A stretch of 64,000 nucleotides of DNA from Hygrophila difformis. Lineage: Eukaryota; Streptophyta; Magnoliopsida; Lamiales; Acanthaceae. Both the position numbers and the translations under genes were made by a program. Shown here in pieces: positions 25,278 through 37,401 of this stretch (the first letter of the stretch is position 1; every line of letters begins with the position of its first letter). The notes under the pieces are model-generated. The model did no database searches. It had not been told where the DNA came from and saw only the letters and a list, made by a program, of their open reading frames with translations. The stretch is taken from positions 6,119,431 to 6,183,430 of the forward strand of contig JAOANR010000005.1 of assembly GCA_030278955.1 (NCBI GenBank). Reading direction: 5' to 3'.

Positions 25278-27692
25278 TGAAACTTTTGACGAGTTTCATT
25301 ACGCCGCCGGGGAGTGAAGAATCGTCTGAATACAATTTCCCATTTCATGGCGCTCCCAATGTTATGATCCCCGGCAATAGCGCCATGAAACTTTTGAACT
25401 TCTTCCCACTATATGAGTATTTTCTCAAAATGTTGTTTTTATTTACTCGTGTCACGAAACTGTGCTCCCGAAAGCGCACGGGTCAAAAATTGCAGTAATT
25501 TATAGTAAGTACCGGATCGTTCACTGGAGGATGTGCGATGGAAGCAGGGCCCACGTCGTTTACTAAGATTTTCCACTCGGTTACTCGTTTCAAGTTTTGC
25601 AAAGGTTTCTAACAACTACTCGACATAAATTAAACCAGATCATGAAAGCAGTAAAAATTATTCTACAACGCATGGTAAACTAGATCGGAGAAGGCAATTA
25701 AATCTATACTATGAAAGCAATATAAAATTATGCTACGCTATCTAGAAAGCAGGTTAAATATGACAGAAGGGACAGGGAGGAAATAATAAAGATTGGACAA
25801 GATTCAGATGAAACACAATTAAACTTCCATTTTTAATACACAGATCTTAGTTTTGGATAATCCTCTAGTTAGCTAACTCTCATGCTTTCTACACCATGTT
25901 CCCTTTAACAGACAGGTACTTATGGTGAGAATTTACATGCTCTTAAGACAACAATTTCTAAGATACCACAGACTTATAACTCCCTCCACAGGCCTTGTGA
26001 AGTTACATTACATATCTGTGGTGGACAAGCAACACCTAACATATCATTAGTTGACATGCCAAGTACTCCTATCATTCCCCCATGTCACACCCAAAGTTTC
26101 AAATCAAGCCCCAAACCATTCCATAACTCTCAAACCTTTTAACAGATGGACAGCCCCTAATTCTTCCGAGTGACCTCTATGAAAGCATTTAAAAGGAAAG
26201 CAGTAAAGAAAGCTGTAAAGAAAGCATTTAAATCTATCACTCGGAATCCTTAAAAACGTCTCTTTCCGTTAGTATAAAAGAGCCCCTGGTCTTGGTGACC
26301 AGATGTAGATCAAGAACCTCCAAGACATCGATAAGCCACAGGGCTTACAACTCCTGGTCAGTTATGAGATACAAACTAAATGAAACAGATCCATAAATGA
26401 ACCTGTTCCGGATGTACTCATTCAAGACTCAATTCTAGACTTTGGCAGAAGAAGATAGTAGTCGAAGGAATACTCGACCTTACCTTAGAAATTCACCAAG
26501 GCCTATATGTTGTTCCTCTAGTATTATTTATCACTTCTCATCTACACCCAAGTGGATATTGATTTAATGCGATATCTAATATCAGATTTCCAACACACAG
26601 CAATTTTTAGAAGCAAATGAATATTTGAAAATCATTCCCTAGACTGGTACTAGACTCTCAATTAAAACACAGATCCTTTCAGTCTAGATGAGACCTAATC
26701 GCTGACTCTGCTTCTAAGCTCTCAAAATCAACCCCCAGTAGAATGTGAATTAGTCATAACTGTCGAATTTATCCCTTACTCAGATCCGGATTTTATAAAG
26801 GAATTTTAGTTGGAAATTTATTATGCGGCATCTGATTTACATCGAGACTCCTGTGTCCAAGGGGAAGGATCCCCAAAATAATGATATGACCGGAACATCT
26901 ACATAATAGTATCATGCATACAAGTATATGAAAAGGAAAAATAAACTACCCCAAAATATATGGTGGGGTTAGACAGAATGCGATACACAAAGGTGGATTA
27001 GCCTGAGAGGAGAAGAAATTGGCTAAAAAGAGTGCCAGAGATAGTTGGGGTTTTCCGGACTGCAAACATCTGCTGTCCGGTCCCCAATTTTCCCAGATGA
27101 TTGATTGTAGACAGAAAGAATCCCAAACAACGGTGACCGCCGTTATTTAGTTTTCTTTTGTCTGTGAGTGGAAGAAAAACCCACATATTTCTTGCTGTAA
27201 TATTTCTCAACTGATGTTGGTCGACATCAGTTGATACTATTGCAACTTGAATTCAGGTTGAGAAATTAAGATAAGAAAAATTAAAACTGTATCTGATTAT
27301 GAATTGGCTGAGTGACTAATCGAAACTCTTAGTGAAGAGAACGCTCGCCGAAGCTTCCACCAACCACTAACCAGATCATGCAAAATAACAGATAATAATT
27401 GACACACAAAAGACGGGTTAGTCGATATCCTTGTGAAGGGACCTTTCACCAACATTAATCTGTGGTGTTTCTCATTATCCGTTCATACACACAATGAAAG
27501 AGAAAACAAAAAGTAAGAAAATATTTTTGGTATTGTGTGGGTGTTAAGCACACAATAAATGGACACTAGTGGGTTGAGATGTGTAATGGATAGAAATCAG
27601 ATGAATTGGGCCTAGGCCCAATACACCCATGCAACTTACACAAATCATGAAAGAAAATATTTTTGGAGTTTTCAAAATAGAAGGGATAGTTC

Positions 27693-28152
27693 AATTCGAA
27701 TTATTGGGGTAATTCGAATTGAGGATGCATGAAGGATGAAGTATTACTTACTCAATTGATCATTGCTAGAAATTGGAGCATCATCCAATTCGAATTATTG
27801 GCCAATTCGAATTAATTCGAATTGGACAATTCGAATTGGCGAAGTTCCTTTCTTTGCTCAAATTGACTAAGGTATTTACCTCAAAGGGGGGGTGAGTTCG
27901 AATTATACAGCAATTCGAATTAATTCGAAGTGCAACAATTCGAATTGGTAGAGGATGGAAAATAAACTAAGGCATGAATGGGTGGCAATGGATACAATGT
28001 GGTTTTTAACCCAATTCGAATTGTTGAGCAGTTCGAATTAACTCAATGGCATAATTCGAATTGGTTGAAAACCACATGAAGAGAATAGTTTGGGTATGCA
28101 ATTCGAATTTCCCTTAGCAATTCGAATTAATTCGAACTGCCTCAATTCGAAT
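27693..28152. repeat. AATTCGAATT palindrome array in LTR R (distal)
   Basis: Matches 11900-12359. One palindrome here is broken by a single substitution (TTCGAAGTGC near 27927), where LTR M keeps the perfect palindrome. Confidence 0.88.
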
Positions 28153-29019
28153 CACATATTTTCAAACACAACAATTTTTGTTCTCACAAGTGTGGGTTAG
28201 GTGAACACTGTACTGTAATGATGGGTTTAGATTTGCTAAATCCTTCATCTCACATCAGTGTCATTTCACAGCCACCCTAGTGAGATTTTCAAGAAATAAA
28301 CAAATACATGTCTAGTGGGTATTGGCCAGATTCAAACCCTATTTCTACAAACAAGAAATCAGAGATCAAAGAGCCTAAAACATCTAGTTATCTAAGAACT
28401 ACATGAGTAAACTAAGAACACGTAAGTTATCTGAGGAAGCACAAAATAAGATTAAGACAGGAAAAAATAAAACTAAAACACAAATTAACACAGACATTAA
28501 ATGCATCTAAAACCTAAGAACACTTATTTGAAGCTCTAAGGCACTAAATCAAGCCAAAAACCCATCAAACATGCATTTATTAAGTTTGAATGTCAACTAG
28601 GACATAATAAATGTAACCTAGTTGAAACAAACAAACACTAAGCATTTATTTCTAGGGAAAGCAATTAAAGAGTGCCAAAACAAATGGATAAAACCATTTC
28701 TGGAAATTTTCCTTGTATTGACACTTGAAAACAAAAATAAGAACCCAACACCATCATTAGCTTGAAGGTAGGGTTTATTCTAACTAGAAAGCATGTAAAC
28801 ATATGGAAAATGGCTACTCTAAGGGTTACACAAACTGCTTCTATACTAAACTAAGATTACAGCATGTAAAGATTAAAATACTTGCAAGAAAAATAAACTA
28901 AACTAATCTAAACTACCTACCTAACCCTTAAGGGGTGTGGAACCTCCTGTTGTTCTTTTTGTCCCAAGCTGCCTTTTGGTTAAAATTTTTGATCTCCTGA
29001 TTCTGTTGTGGAAGGTCTG

Positions 29020-29028
29020 CTTTTATAG
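29020..29028 (-). promoter_or_regulatory. Candidate TATA box of LTR R
   Basis: Minus strand CTATAAAAG, about 70 bp downstream of the proximal palindrome array. It is the likely promoter for the right unit's genomic RNA. Confidence 0.5.
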
Positions 29029-29094
29029 ACAATCTTCAAAACCCTAGGCCCACCAGTGTTGTGCTCAGCTTTCTTTGGATGAGTTGTTGAGTGA

Positions 29095-29519
29095 AGTTCG
29101 AATTATCTCAACCAATTCGAATTAATTCGAATTGTGAGATCTCTTCCTTAAGCTGGAGTTGTAGCCTTCAGTAGTCAATTCGAATTGTTTGTGCCAATTC
29201 GAATTAATTCGAATTGGACAATTCGAATTGTATCTTTTCTCGAACTGGGTAAGGGTTTCTGCTTGGCTTCCTTGCACTTGTTGGCAATTCGAATTGTTTG
29301 TGCCAATTCGAATTAATTCGAACTTGGACAATTCGAATTGCATCTTCTTCTTGCCTTTGGGTTTCTTCTCTCTTCATTCCCTAATTCGAATTAATTCGAA
29401 CTTGAATAATTCGAACTAGCCTTCTGCATCCCTTCCAACACTTAACCATTTCTTGCTCTCTTCAGCAATTCGAATTGTTGTGCAATTCGAATTAATTCGA
29501 ATTGCTCACAATTCGAATT
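29095..29519. repeat. AATTCGAATT palindrome array in LTR R (proximal, upstream of TATA)
   Basis: About five full or near-full palindromes with half units. One copy (near 29484-29510) has flanks TTGTG and CACAA, extending the inverted repeat around a small bulge. Confidence 0.88.
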
Positions 29520-29855
29520 GTGCTTCAATCACTTAACCAAATTTTCAGTTGTGGGATTTTCAATCTTTTTCCCATCTTTTTGGATTTTTGTGGGCTCTTT
29601 TATTCTTTTGCCCATCTTTTCATTCCTTTTTTCTTTTCTTTTTCCTTTTTTCATGTTTTTGGATTTTTCTAACACAAATGCAATTAAAATTGCATATTTT
29701 GCGTCTTTTTATTACCGGCTCAATGTTTTTACAAACTCGCATTAATCTGTTAAATTCAACTGCTTTCTTATTGAGATAAGATGGAATCACGATCAAAATG
29801 TCCGTCTCAGACACGGAAATGGATTGGAAATAATGGACAATTTTGGCCATTATCA

Positions 29856-30396
29856 GTTTGCCTCCAGACCGCGCGGCGACCGCGCGGCTCCGGCCTGGGC
29901 CGGGTCGTGCGATCCGTCGGGCCTTTTCTCCTCTCTTTCGGACTTCTATTCTCCTACGTTTTCGGGCTCGATTTTTCCGGGTCATTCTCAGATTACGATT
30001 CCGATCTTAAATCTTTTTCGACTTAAATTGATTTCGTGTTTGAAATCTTAAGTCCGTCGGTTTTGGATTCGTCGGCTTCTAATTCGTCGTCTTTTGACTC
30101 CCGTGTAATAATTTATCTAGTTAAATTATTTCCGACTTCACAGGTTCTTGGAATTAAAATTCTTTTCTTTCTTGAATTTAATTCCATTTCTTTTGGCTCG
30201 ATTTATGGAATGTCTTCGGCTTCGTTTCCCTCTTTTTATTCCATTTTGAATTTTTTTAAAATCTATCGGCGTTTCATTTCCGAGCGATAATTTATTGTGA
30301 TAAATTATTTTCTTCTTCTCGGAGATATTTCGACCTTGATCGGATTAAGAAATAATTTTATTCCTTTGGACGCCGCTAAAAATCTCGGGTATTACA
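29856..30396 (-). repeat. 3' LTR fragment of element C
   Basis: Homologous to 36794-37334. It starts with a GC-rich patch (GACCGCGCGG repeats near 29875-29890) and ends GTATTACA. The remainder lies beyond the Athila array, outside the window. Confidence 0.88.
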
Positions 30397-30653
30397 GTCT
30401 ACCCCCCCTTAAGAATCAACTTCGTCCTCGAAGTTGCGCGACTTATTGCTCGATTGATTGATTGATTGGTTGTTGATTGTTATTATTTGACTGAACCCAG
30501 AATTGAAATTTCCAAGTTGCCTACGTACCCTGTGAAGGGATCAAGTCATTACGTAGTTCAAAACAATTTGAATTTGTTTATTTGGGATACAAATTTGTTT
30601 ATTTGAGATACAAAATATTCGGGTCGTTACATCCTCCCCCCTTAAGATTACAG
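30397..30653 (-). other. Two polypurine tracts and spacer of element C
   Basis: An inner PPT (complement near 30397-30413) abuts the LTR. Just before it is the hairpin AACTTCGAGGACGAAGTT (complement near 30418-30435). A second PPT (complement 30632-30646) follows a TTACA end at 30627-30631, only a few bases from the pol stop. The 235 bp between the tracts hold no gene. Confidence 0.7.
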
Positions 30654-33600
30654 TTATGTCCCCATAACTGTGGTTGCACCGTTTTGGAATAGGGTCGGGT
30701 AACGCTCCTTTATGTCGGCTTCTAACTCCCATGTCGCCGTTTCACTTTCATGGTTCGACCAAAGAACCTTGACCATTCTCACGGTTTTGTTCCTTGTTAC
30801 TTTCTCCTTAACATCGAGTATTCGTACCGGAATTTCCTCGCAGCTCAAGTCATCATCCAATTCAATTCCTTCCGGTTGGAGTACATGGGTCGGATCGTGC
30901 ACATACTTCTTCAATTGTGATATGTGGAACACATTGTGAACTCGAGCCAATTGTGGCGGTAAGACTAGACGATATGCTAGATTCCCGACTTTTTCTAGAA
31001 TTTCATAAGGTCCTATATATCGAGGACTTAGCTTTCCTCGTTTGCCAAAACGCATCACCCCCTTCATCGGTGATATCTTTAACATGACCTTATCTCCAAC
31101 TTGAAATTCTATGTCTTGCCGTCTCACATCGGCATAACTTTTCTGGCGGTCTTGGGCCACTTTCATCTTTCCTTGAATCACTTTGATTTGTTGGGTCATA
31201 TCTTCTATGAGTTGTGGTCCCACTACCACAGTCTTATCACTCCTTTCCCAACTCAACGGACTGCGGCACCTTCGACCATACAATGCCTCGAACGGTGCCA
31301 TGCCGATGCTAGCATGGTAGCTATTGTTGTAGGAAAATTCAATTAAGGGTAAATGATTTTCCCAGCTACCCTTAAATTCTAGGACACATGCTCCCAGCAT
31401 GTCCTCCAATGTTTGGATTGTTCTCTCAGTTTCTCCATCCGTCATTGGGTGGAATGCGGCACTCATCTTAATCTGCGTACCGAGAGCTTCTTGTAACTTG
31501 GTCCAAAAGTGAGAGACAAATCTACTGTCTCTATCAGAGATAATGTCATGTGGTACCCCGTGTCTTCGTACCACATTGTCAATATACGCTCTTGCTAATT
31601 GGTCCATGGTCCAAGTGTCCTTCATTGGGATAAAAATGGCCGTCTTCGTTAGCCTATTGACAATCACCGATATCTTATTCATCCCTCTTGGTGATCGTGG
31701 TAATCCCGAAACGAAATCCATCGAGATACTATCCCACTTCCAACTCGGGATTTCCAATGGTTGCATCAATCCTAAGGGTTTTTGTCGCACGGTTTTGACC
31801 TTTTGGCACGTGAGGCATCTCGCTACAAATTCTGCCACTTCATTCTTCATCCTCGGCCACCAGTAAATCTTCCTCAAATCCTTATATAATTTGTCGCCTC
31901 CAGGGTGAACCGAGTAAGGTGTGTTATGCCCTTCTTCCATCAATCTTTGTTTTATCTCCACGCATTTCTGTGGTACGCACCACCTTCCCTTGAAACGAAT
32001 GCTTCCATCCTCATGGATAGCAAATCCTATCGCCTTCCCGTTGGCAATGTTCTCCTTAATCCTTTCCAACTTTGTGTCGCCCGGTTGGGCAAGTTTGATC
32101 TCGTCAAATATGGTCGATTCGACTACCATTGCGTTGACCACTTCATTTACAGTGCCCGAATGCACTAGCTCTAAGATCAATCTTGCCAAGTCCATATACA
32201 ATGCCGGCGGAATTACCAACGAATTCGCCACATGTTGGGTCTTCCGGCTTAAGGCATCGGCTACCACGTTGGCCTTCCCTTCGTGGTAAGAAATTTCGAG
32301 ATCATAGTCTTTGATTAGTTCCAACCACCTCCGTTGTCTCAGATTTAACTCCTTTTGAGTGAATATGTATTTGAGGGTTTTGTGGTCTGTGAACATCCAA
32401 CACTTTCTCCCATAGAGGTAATGTCTCCATATTTTCAAAGCGAACACGACTGCCGCCAACTCCAAGTCGTGTGTCGGGTAGTTTGCTTCATGAGTTTCAA
32501 TTGACGCGATGCATATGCAATGACTCTCGAGTCTTGCATCAAAACGCATCCTAGACCTTCCTTCGAAGCGTCACTGTAAACCTCGAAGTCACCATTCTCT
32601 GATGGTAGTGCTAATACGGGCGTAGTGGTGAGTCGCTTTTTCAGTTCTTGAAACGCGGACTCACACTCACTCGTCCAGTCATATTTCACCCCTTTCTTCA
32701 ACAGCTGGGTCAACAGGCATGCGATTTTCGAGAAGTCCTTCACAAATCGCCTATAATAACCAGCTAGCCCAAGGAAGCTCCGTATTTCAGTTGGACTCGT
32801 CGGCGATACCCATTCCGTCACCGCCGAAATTTTTGCCTGATCCACTGAAACTCCAGTGGCGGATACTATGTGCCCAAGGAATGCTACTTCCTTCAACCAA
32901 AAGTCGCATTTGGATAGTTTTCCATAGAGTTGGTTCTTGCGCAAAATCATTAACACTTGGTGCAAATGTTGGGAATGCTCCTCCTCGCTTCTCGAGTAGA
33001 TCAGGATGTCGTCGATGAACACCACGACGCATTGATCTAACAATTATCTAAATACATCGTTCATGAGGTTCATGAACATTGCAGGTGCATTTGTTAACCC
33101 AAAGGATAATACTGTGAACTCGTAGTGTCCATAACGAGTTCGGAATGCCGTCTTCGGGATATCCTTCTCCGCAATCCTAAGCTGGTGATAACCGGATCGC
33201 AAGTTGATCTTTGAGAACACCGACGCCCCCTTCAATTGATCAAATAAGTCCTCAATCCTTGGTAATGGATACTTGTTCTTGATGGTCACTTGATTGAGTC
33301 CTCTATAGTCGATGCAAAGGCGTAGTCCTCCGTCCTTCTTTTTAACAAATAAGACCGGTGCTCCCCACGGGGACGTACTTGGTCTTATGTATCCTTTCTC
33401 CAACAACTCTTCGAGTTGTTCCTTTAATTCTTTCATTTCCAGTGGCGCCATGTGATAAGGAGCCTTTGAAACAGGTTCCGTTCCCGGAATGAGATCTATG
33501 GTGAATTCAAGATCTCCCTCAGGTGGCATACCAGGGATGTCTTCAGGAAATACGTCCGGGTATTCTCTTACCACTGGGATGTTGTCAACCTTGCTCTCTT

Positions 33601-33990
33601 CTGCCTCAAAGTGGTGAACATAGCATGCATACAACGCGTATCCCTTACGCATTAAGCTACGAAGCTTGAGAGCGTTAACAACCTTGTTGCTCCTCTTAGG
33701 GGGTTGAGAGTAAAAGATGACTCTCTTTCCCCTACCTTTCGACAGGGTGATCTTTTGCTTTGACATTCTATCACCGCTTTATACCGGGTCAACAAATCCA
33801 TTCCTAGTATGACGTCGAAGTCCCTTAAATTAAATTCTACCAAGTTTGCGAAGAATTCTATGTTCTTGATAACTATCGGAATTCCGTTATAACGTCTAGA
33901 GCAAGATACTACCTCTCCTGAAGGTAGTTGAATTTCTAAGTTAATCAGTATTATCATAAGGTTGATCACGTTCGCGTTTGGTTTGGCCAT
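30654..33990 (-). pseudogene. Element C pol remnant (protease end, RT, RNase H, integrase, chromodomain)
   Basis: From 33990 downward there is the C-terminal half of an aspartic protease ([16 protein letters not shown]) without its catalytic segment and a frameshift near 33760. Reverse transcriptase follows; its frame ends at TAA (33046-33044) just before the FIDDIL motif and then continues to RNase H. A second frameshift lies near 32500. Integrase with an H-H-C-C finger ([11 protein letters not shown]...CLTCQKVK) and D-D-E core (MDFVSG, SDRDSRF, TERTIQ) follows, then a C-terminal chromodomain-like segment ([14 protein letters not shown]). At least three breaks and a missing gag make it non-functional. 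Confidence 0.88.
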
Positions 33991-34462
33991 CTAATGTCAA
34001 CAAGGTAGGTTAGAGTTAGAACATGCCAAATGTAAAGTTAGGAGATGCAAAAATTTAAATCTTTATGCAAGTATACATATGCAATCCCCCAATGAGTTTT
34101 AATTTATACATGCATTTATTTATCCATGGGTTTTAAAAATAATTTATACTCATGGATAATTTAGAAATAAAGAAAAATGTTTGGGCAACTATATTGGGCC
34201 AAAAGTAATAAATTCTTGGGCTCAAATAAAAATATAGGTATTGGGCTAAGAAAAATATTTAGGCTTAGTAAATAAAAATATTGGGCTAAAATTTTTGGGC
34301 TCAAAAAAATTAAGATTTTAAATAAATAGTAAGTAGAATGATTGGGCCAAAAACTTGGGCTCAAAATAATAGTGGTTTTAAAGAGTAATGGTTTAAAAAT
34401 AATAATAATAGATTTTAAAAATATTTGGGGCTCTTTTTAAAATGATAGCTTTAAAATATTCC
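33991..34462 (-). other. Leader remnant of element C
   Basis: AT-rich, with repeated GGGCC/TTGGGCT motifs on the plus strand. It resembles the leader of element E (62040-62280). No coding content was recognised. Confidence 0.5.
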
Positions 34463-34476
34463 GGGCTCTGATACCA
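34463..34476 (-). other. Primer binding site of element C, tRNA-iMet type
   Basis: Minus strand TGGTATCAGAGCCC complements the 3' end of initiator tRNA-Met. Three bases (TCC) separate it from the LTR start at 34480. Confidence 0.88.
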
Positions 34477-34479
34477 TCC

Positions 34480-37334
34480 TGTAACACCCCGGATTTGGTA
34501 ACCCAGGCCGGGATGCCACCGCCACACCTCCCTAGCAAGACACGAACTCTCCGAGCTTGCTAAAGAGATGCAAGGCTATGGGTATTGAAAAGAGTTTTAA
34601 AACAAGTCCGGAATTACTTAAAAATAATAATATAGTGTAATATCATCCACACATTTATAATAATAATAAGTTGCAGTGGAAATAAAGTTTATGCAGCGGA
34701 ATTTAAAATATAGGGCCGACATGGCCAAAACACGGGTTAAACAGGCCCGTTCATGCAAGTCATAATAAATAATTTAAATGTCCAAAATGATCCCCCAATG
34801 TATGATCATGCTCCGTACTCTGTAATAGAAAAAAAAATGAACAACGGTTTGTATCAGTATTATAAAATACTGAGTAAGTCAATCCTAGCATAGCAATAAA
34901 GGGGTTAGATTTTAATAATTAAGATTAAACTCTTTGTCATGCATACAAAACACTTTATTTACCAATTTAAAAATAAGAATTTAGTTGCATACTTTAAAGA
35001 CACATTTAATTTCATAATTTAAAAATTTAAGCATGGGCAATTATTTAAGACATGATTTAAAAACATGAATAGTGCCACGAGTAAATAAATAAAAAAATTT
35101 GAGCTTTTTAATATTTTCCCCGTTACGCCACCATCTCAACAATATATCATTTAGCCGGTGATCCGGCGGCCGCAGCCAATTTCAAAAGTATCATTTAGCC
35201 GGTGATCCGGCGGCCTCAGCCAATTTCATAAGTATCATATCTCATTTAGCCGGTAGCCCGGCGGCGCAGCCTATCCGCCATACCCAGTACCACTCCGTCG
35301 AGCCTCGAGTAACCCATACGGATACACCCGAGAGGGTAGGCCCGTTGGCTCTTGTAGCCAAATCCGCCATATCCAGTACCACTCCGTCGAGCCTCGAGTA
35401 ACCCATACGGATACACCCGAGAGGATAGGCCCAAAAATAAGATGCCGTTTTGGCAATCTTTCGCGCGTAGTAATCATTGCCGTTTTGGCACGAAATGAAT
35501 AATTAGGAGGGCACCCTGCAGACCATTCACTCCCTAATTTTATTTAACCAATGTAACCGATATCGTTTCAACTTTAGTATAACGGGATTTTCAAAAATAT
35601 AGCTTTATCGTATCTCAAGATTTCGACCGTTTGTTTAGAAATTTCAAGATCTCACAAGTTTAAAACCGATCGATGTCACAGTTTACGCCTTTTCAGTTTA
35701 AAAATCCATTTCTTAGGCGATTGATCCGAAATTTTCACAGTATCTCAAAAACATCCCAACAAACAACTTTCATGTTTCGAGTTTTCCGAAAAAAAGATGG
35801 GAAGCATGTCAAAAATCCAAGTTTTCTACACAAACAGTATGCTGCCATGATTCAGGTTCGACACCGTTCAAAGATTCGACCTTTTAACATATCTAATAGA
35901 CTCCAAAAATTCTGAAATTTTATAAGCACATACTAGACATAATTATATACATTTTTTGTTTAGATCACAAAGATTAGTTCGGACTAGAAATGATAAAAAT
36001 ATGCTCATCAAGTTCGGTTAAGGAAACTGTCAACTTTTCAAAATTCTTTAAAAACGCAGAATATGTCCGACACGATTTGGGGTATCAAAACTCGATGAAA
36101 ATCTCTGAAATTTTTACACAGTATAGCTTAAGATCTTAGGATCAAAATCTTAGTTTTGAGTTTTTCAGTTTGAACACTCGAAGTAAGAGTTTTGGTCGGA
36201 TTTCAGAAAACACGTAGATTGGGGTTTTTAGGTTCGATTTTAACGTTTCGTTTTAGATCCAATGTTTCGGATGCCCTTAAACCACCCATATTGATATGGA
36301 AGGTATTGACTTACAGTAAGTGAGTTCTTGAACGTCCTAGGGTCGATCGATTCGTCCAAAATTGCCACGGACGGATCTACACAACACGTTCTTCTTCTCC
36401 TTTGGCCACGAACGTGTTTGCAAGTAAAAATCCGCAAGTTAGAATGATGGTTATGATCTTAAAACAATAAGGAAACTTGATTTACATCTTACCAACAATC
36501 CAAAGCCTGCAATCCTTGATCTACACACTTCCTCGGTTGGATTTGGTTGCCGGAAAATCGTCGGAAAGTCGTCGGAAGGTAAGAACTTGTGTTTTTTGGT
36601 TTTTGGGAGAGTTTGGGATGAAACAAGGGTGTGGATGGCTGATGATGGGGTGTTATATTCATATAATATCAACCAAAATCTGCTCCCCCCGAATTAAATC
36701 AAGATCCCCACGTTGGGACCTGAAATTATGGCAAGAAAGTCGCCAAAACGCGACAAGACAGCTATCCTGTCTCACTGGCGCGGTGTCGGCGCGGTTTGCC
36801 TCCAGACCGCGTGGCGACCGCGCGGCTCTGGCCTAGGCCGGGTCGTGCGATCCGTCGGGCCTTTTCTCCTCTCTTTCGGACTTCTATTCTCCTACGTTTT
36901 CGGGCTCGATTTTTCCGGGTCATTCTCAGATTACGATTCCGATCTTAAATCTTTTTCGACTTAAATTGATTTCGTGTTTGAAATCTTAAGTCCGTCGGTT
37001 TTGGATTCGTCGGCTTCTAATTCGTCGTCTTTTGACTCCCGTGTAATAATTTATCTAGTTAAATTATTTCCCACTTCACAGGTTCTTGGAATTAAAATTC
37101 TTTTCTTTCTTGAATTTAATTCCATTTCTTTTGACTCGATTTATGGAATGTCTTCGGCTTCGTTTCCCTCTTTTTATTCCATTTTGAATTTTTTTAAAAT
37201 CTATCGGCGTTTCATTTCCGAGCGATAATTTATTGTGATAAATTATTTTCTTCTTCTCGGAGATATTTCGACCTTGATCGGATTAAGAAATAATTTTATT
37301 CCTTTGGACGCCGCTAAAAATCTCGGGTATTACA
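34480..37334 (-). repeat. 5' LTR of element C
   Basis: 2855 bp, TGTAACACC...GTATTACA. The 34480-36700 part is similar to the LTR of element E (57898-60400). It supplies the uninterrupted version of the Athila insertion site at 36794. Confidence 0.88.
35147..35430 (-). repeat. Subrepeats in the element C LTR
   Basis: Three tandem copies of a roughly 45-bp unit containing TTTAGCCGGTGATCCGGCGG (35147-35275), then two copies of a unit containing CCACTCCGTCGAGCCTCGAG (35285-35430). The same first unit recurs in element E. Confidence 0.8.
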
Positions 37335-37401
37335 GTTACCCCCACAAACCGCCACCACAGGCACCCTATGCAAACCCTCTTTATCCGGTCTACCAGCGTA
37401 G

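Larger units (their letters stand above)
9485..29855 (-). mobile_element. Athila-type Ty3/gypsy retrotransposon, right unit (R), both LTRs present
   Basis: It has LTR M 9485-14062, PPT 14063-14077, F-box gene 15810-17938, palindrome array, gag-pol 19083-25130, primer site 25260-25277 and LTR R 25278-29855. The total is about 20.4 kb, large for this lineage because of 4.6-kb LTRs and a 5-kb 3' region. The right border is cleanly defined: the flanking bases from 29856 match an uninterrupted relative at 36794 in the LTR of element C. The left target duplication of the array lies outside the window. Confidence 0.88.
25278..29855 (-). repeat. Right Athila LTR (R), 5' LTR of the right unit
   Basis: 4578 bp, TG...CA, same length as LTR M and nearly identical to it. 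It contains two palindrome arrays and a TATA box. About 25500-27600 holds no feature recognised. Confidence 0.92.
29856..37334 (-). mobile_element. Tekay/Del-type chromovirus remnant (element C), 3' LTR cut by the Athila array
   Basis: A minus-strand element with 5' LTR 34480-37334, tRNA-iMet-type primer site, a pol remnant and 3' LTR piece 29856-30396. The LTR has TGTAACACC at one end and GTATTACA at the other. Gag and the start of protease are missing. The 541 bp shared by the two LTRs (offset 6938) show about five differences. The Athila array interrupts the 3' LTR at 29855/29856. Confidence 0.88.

Noticed and set aside
37337..37401. Short plus-strand proline-rich reading frame (YPHKPPPQAPYANPLYPVY)
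   Set aside because: Too short and without context; it overlaps the end of the antisense RNase H fragment.
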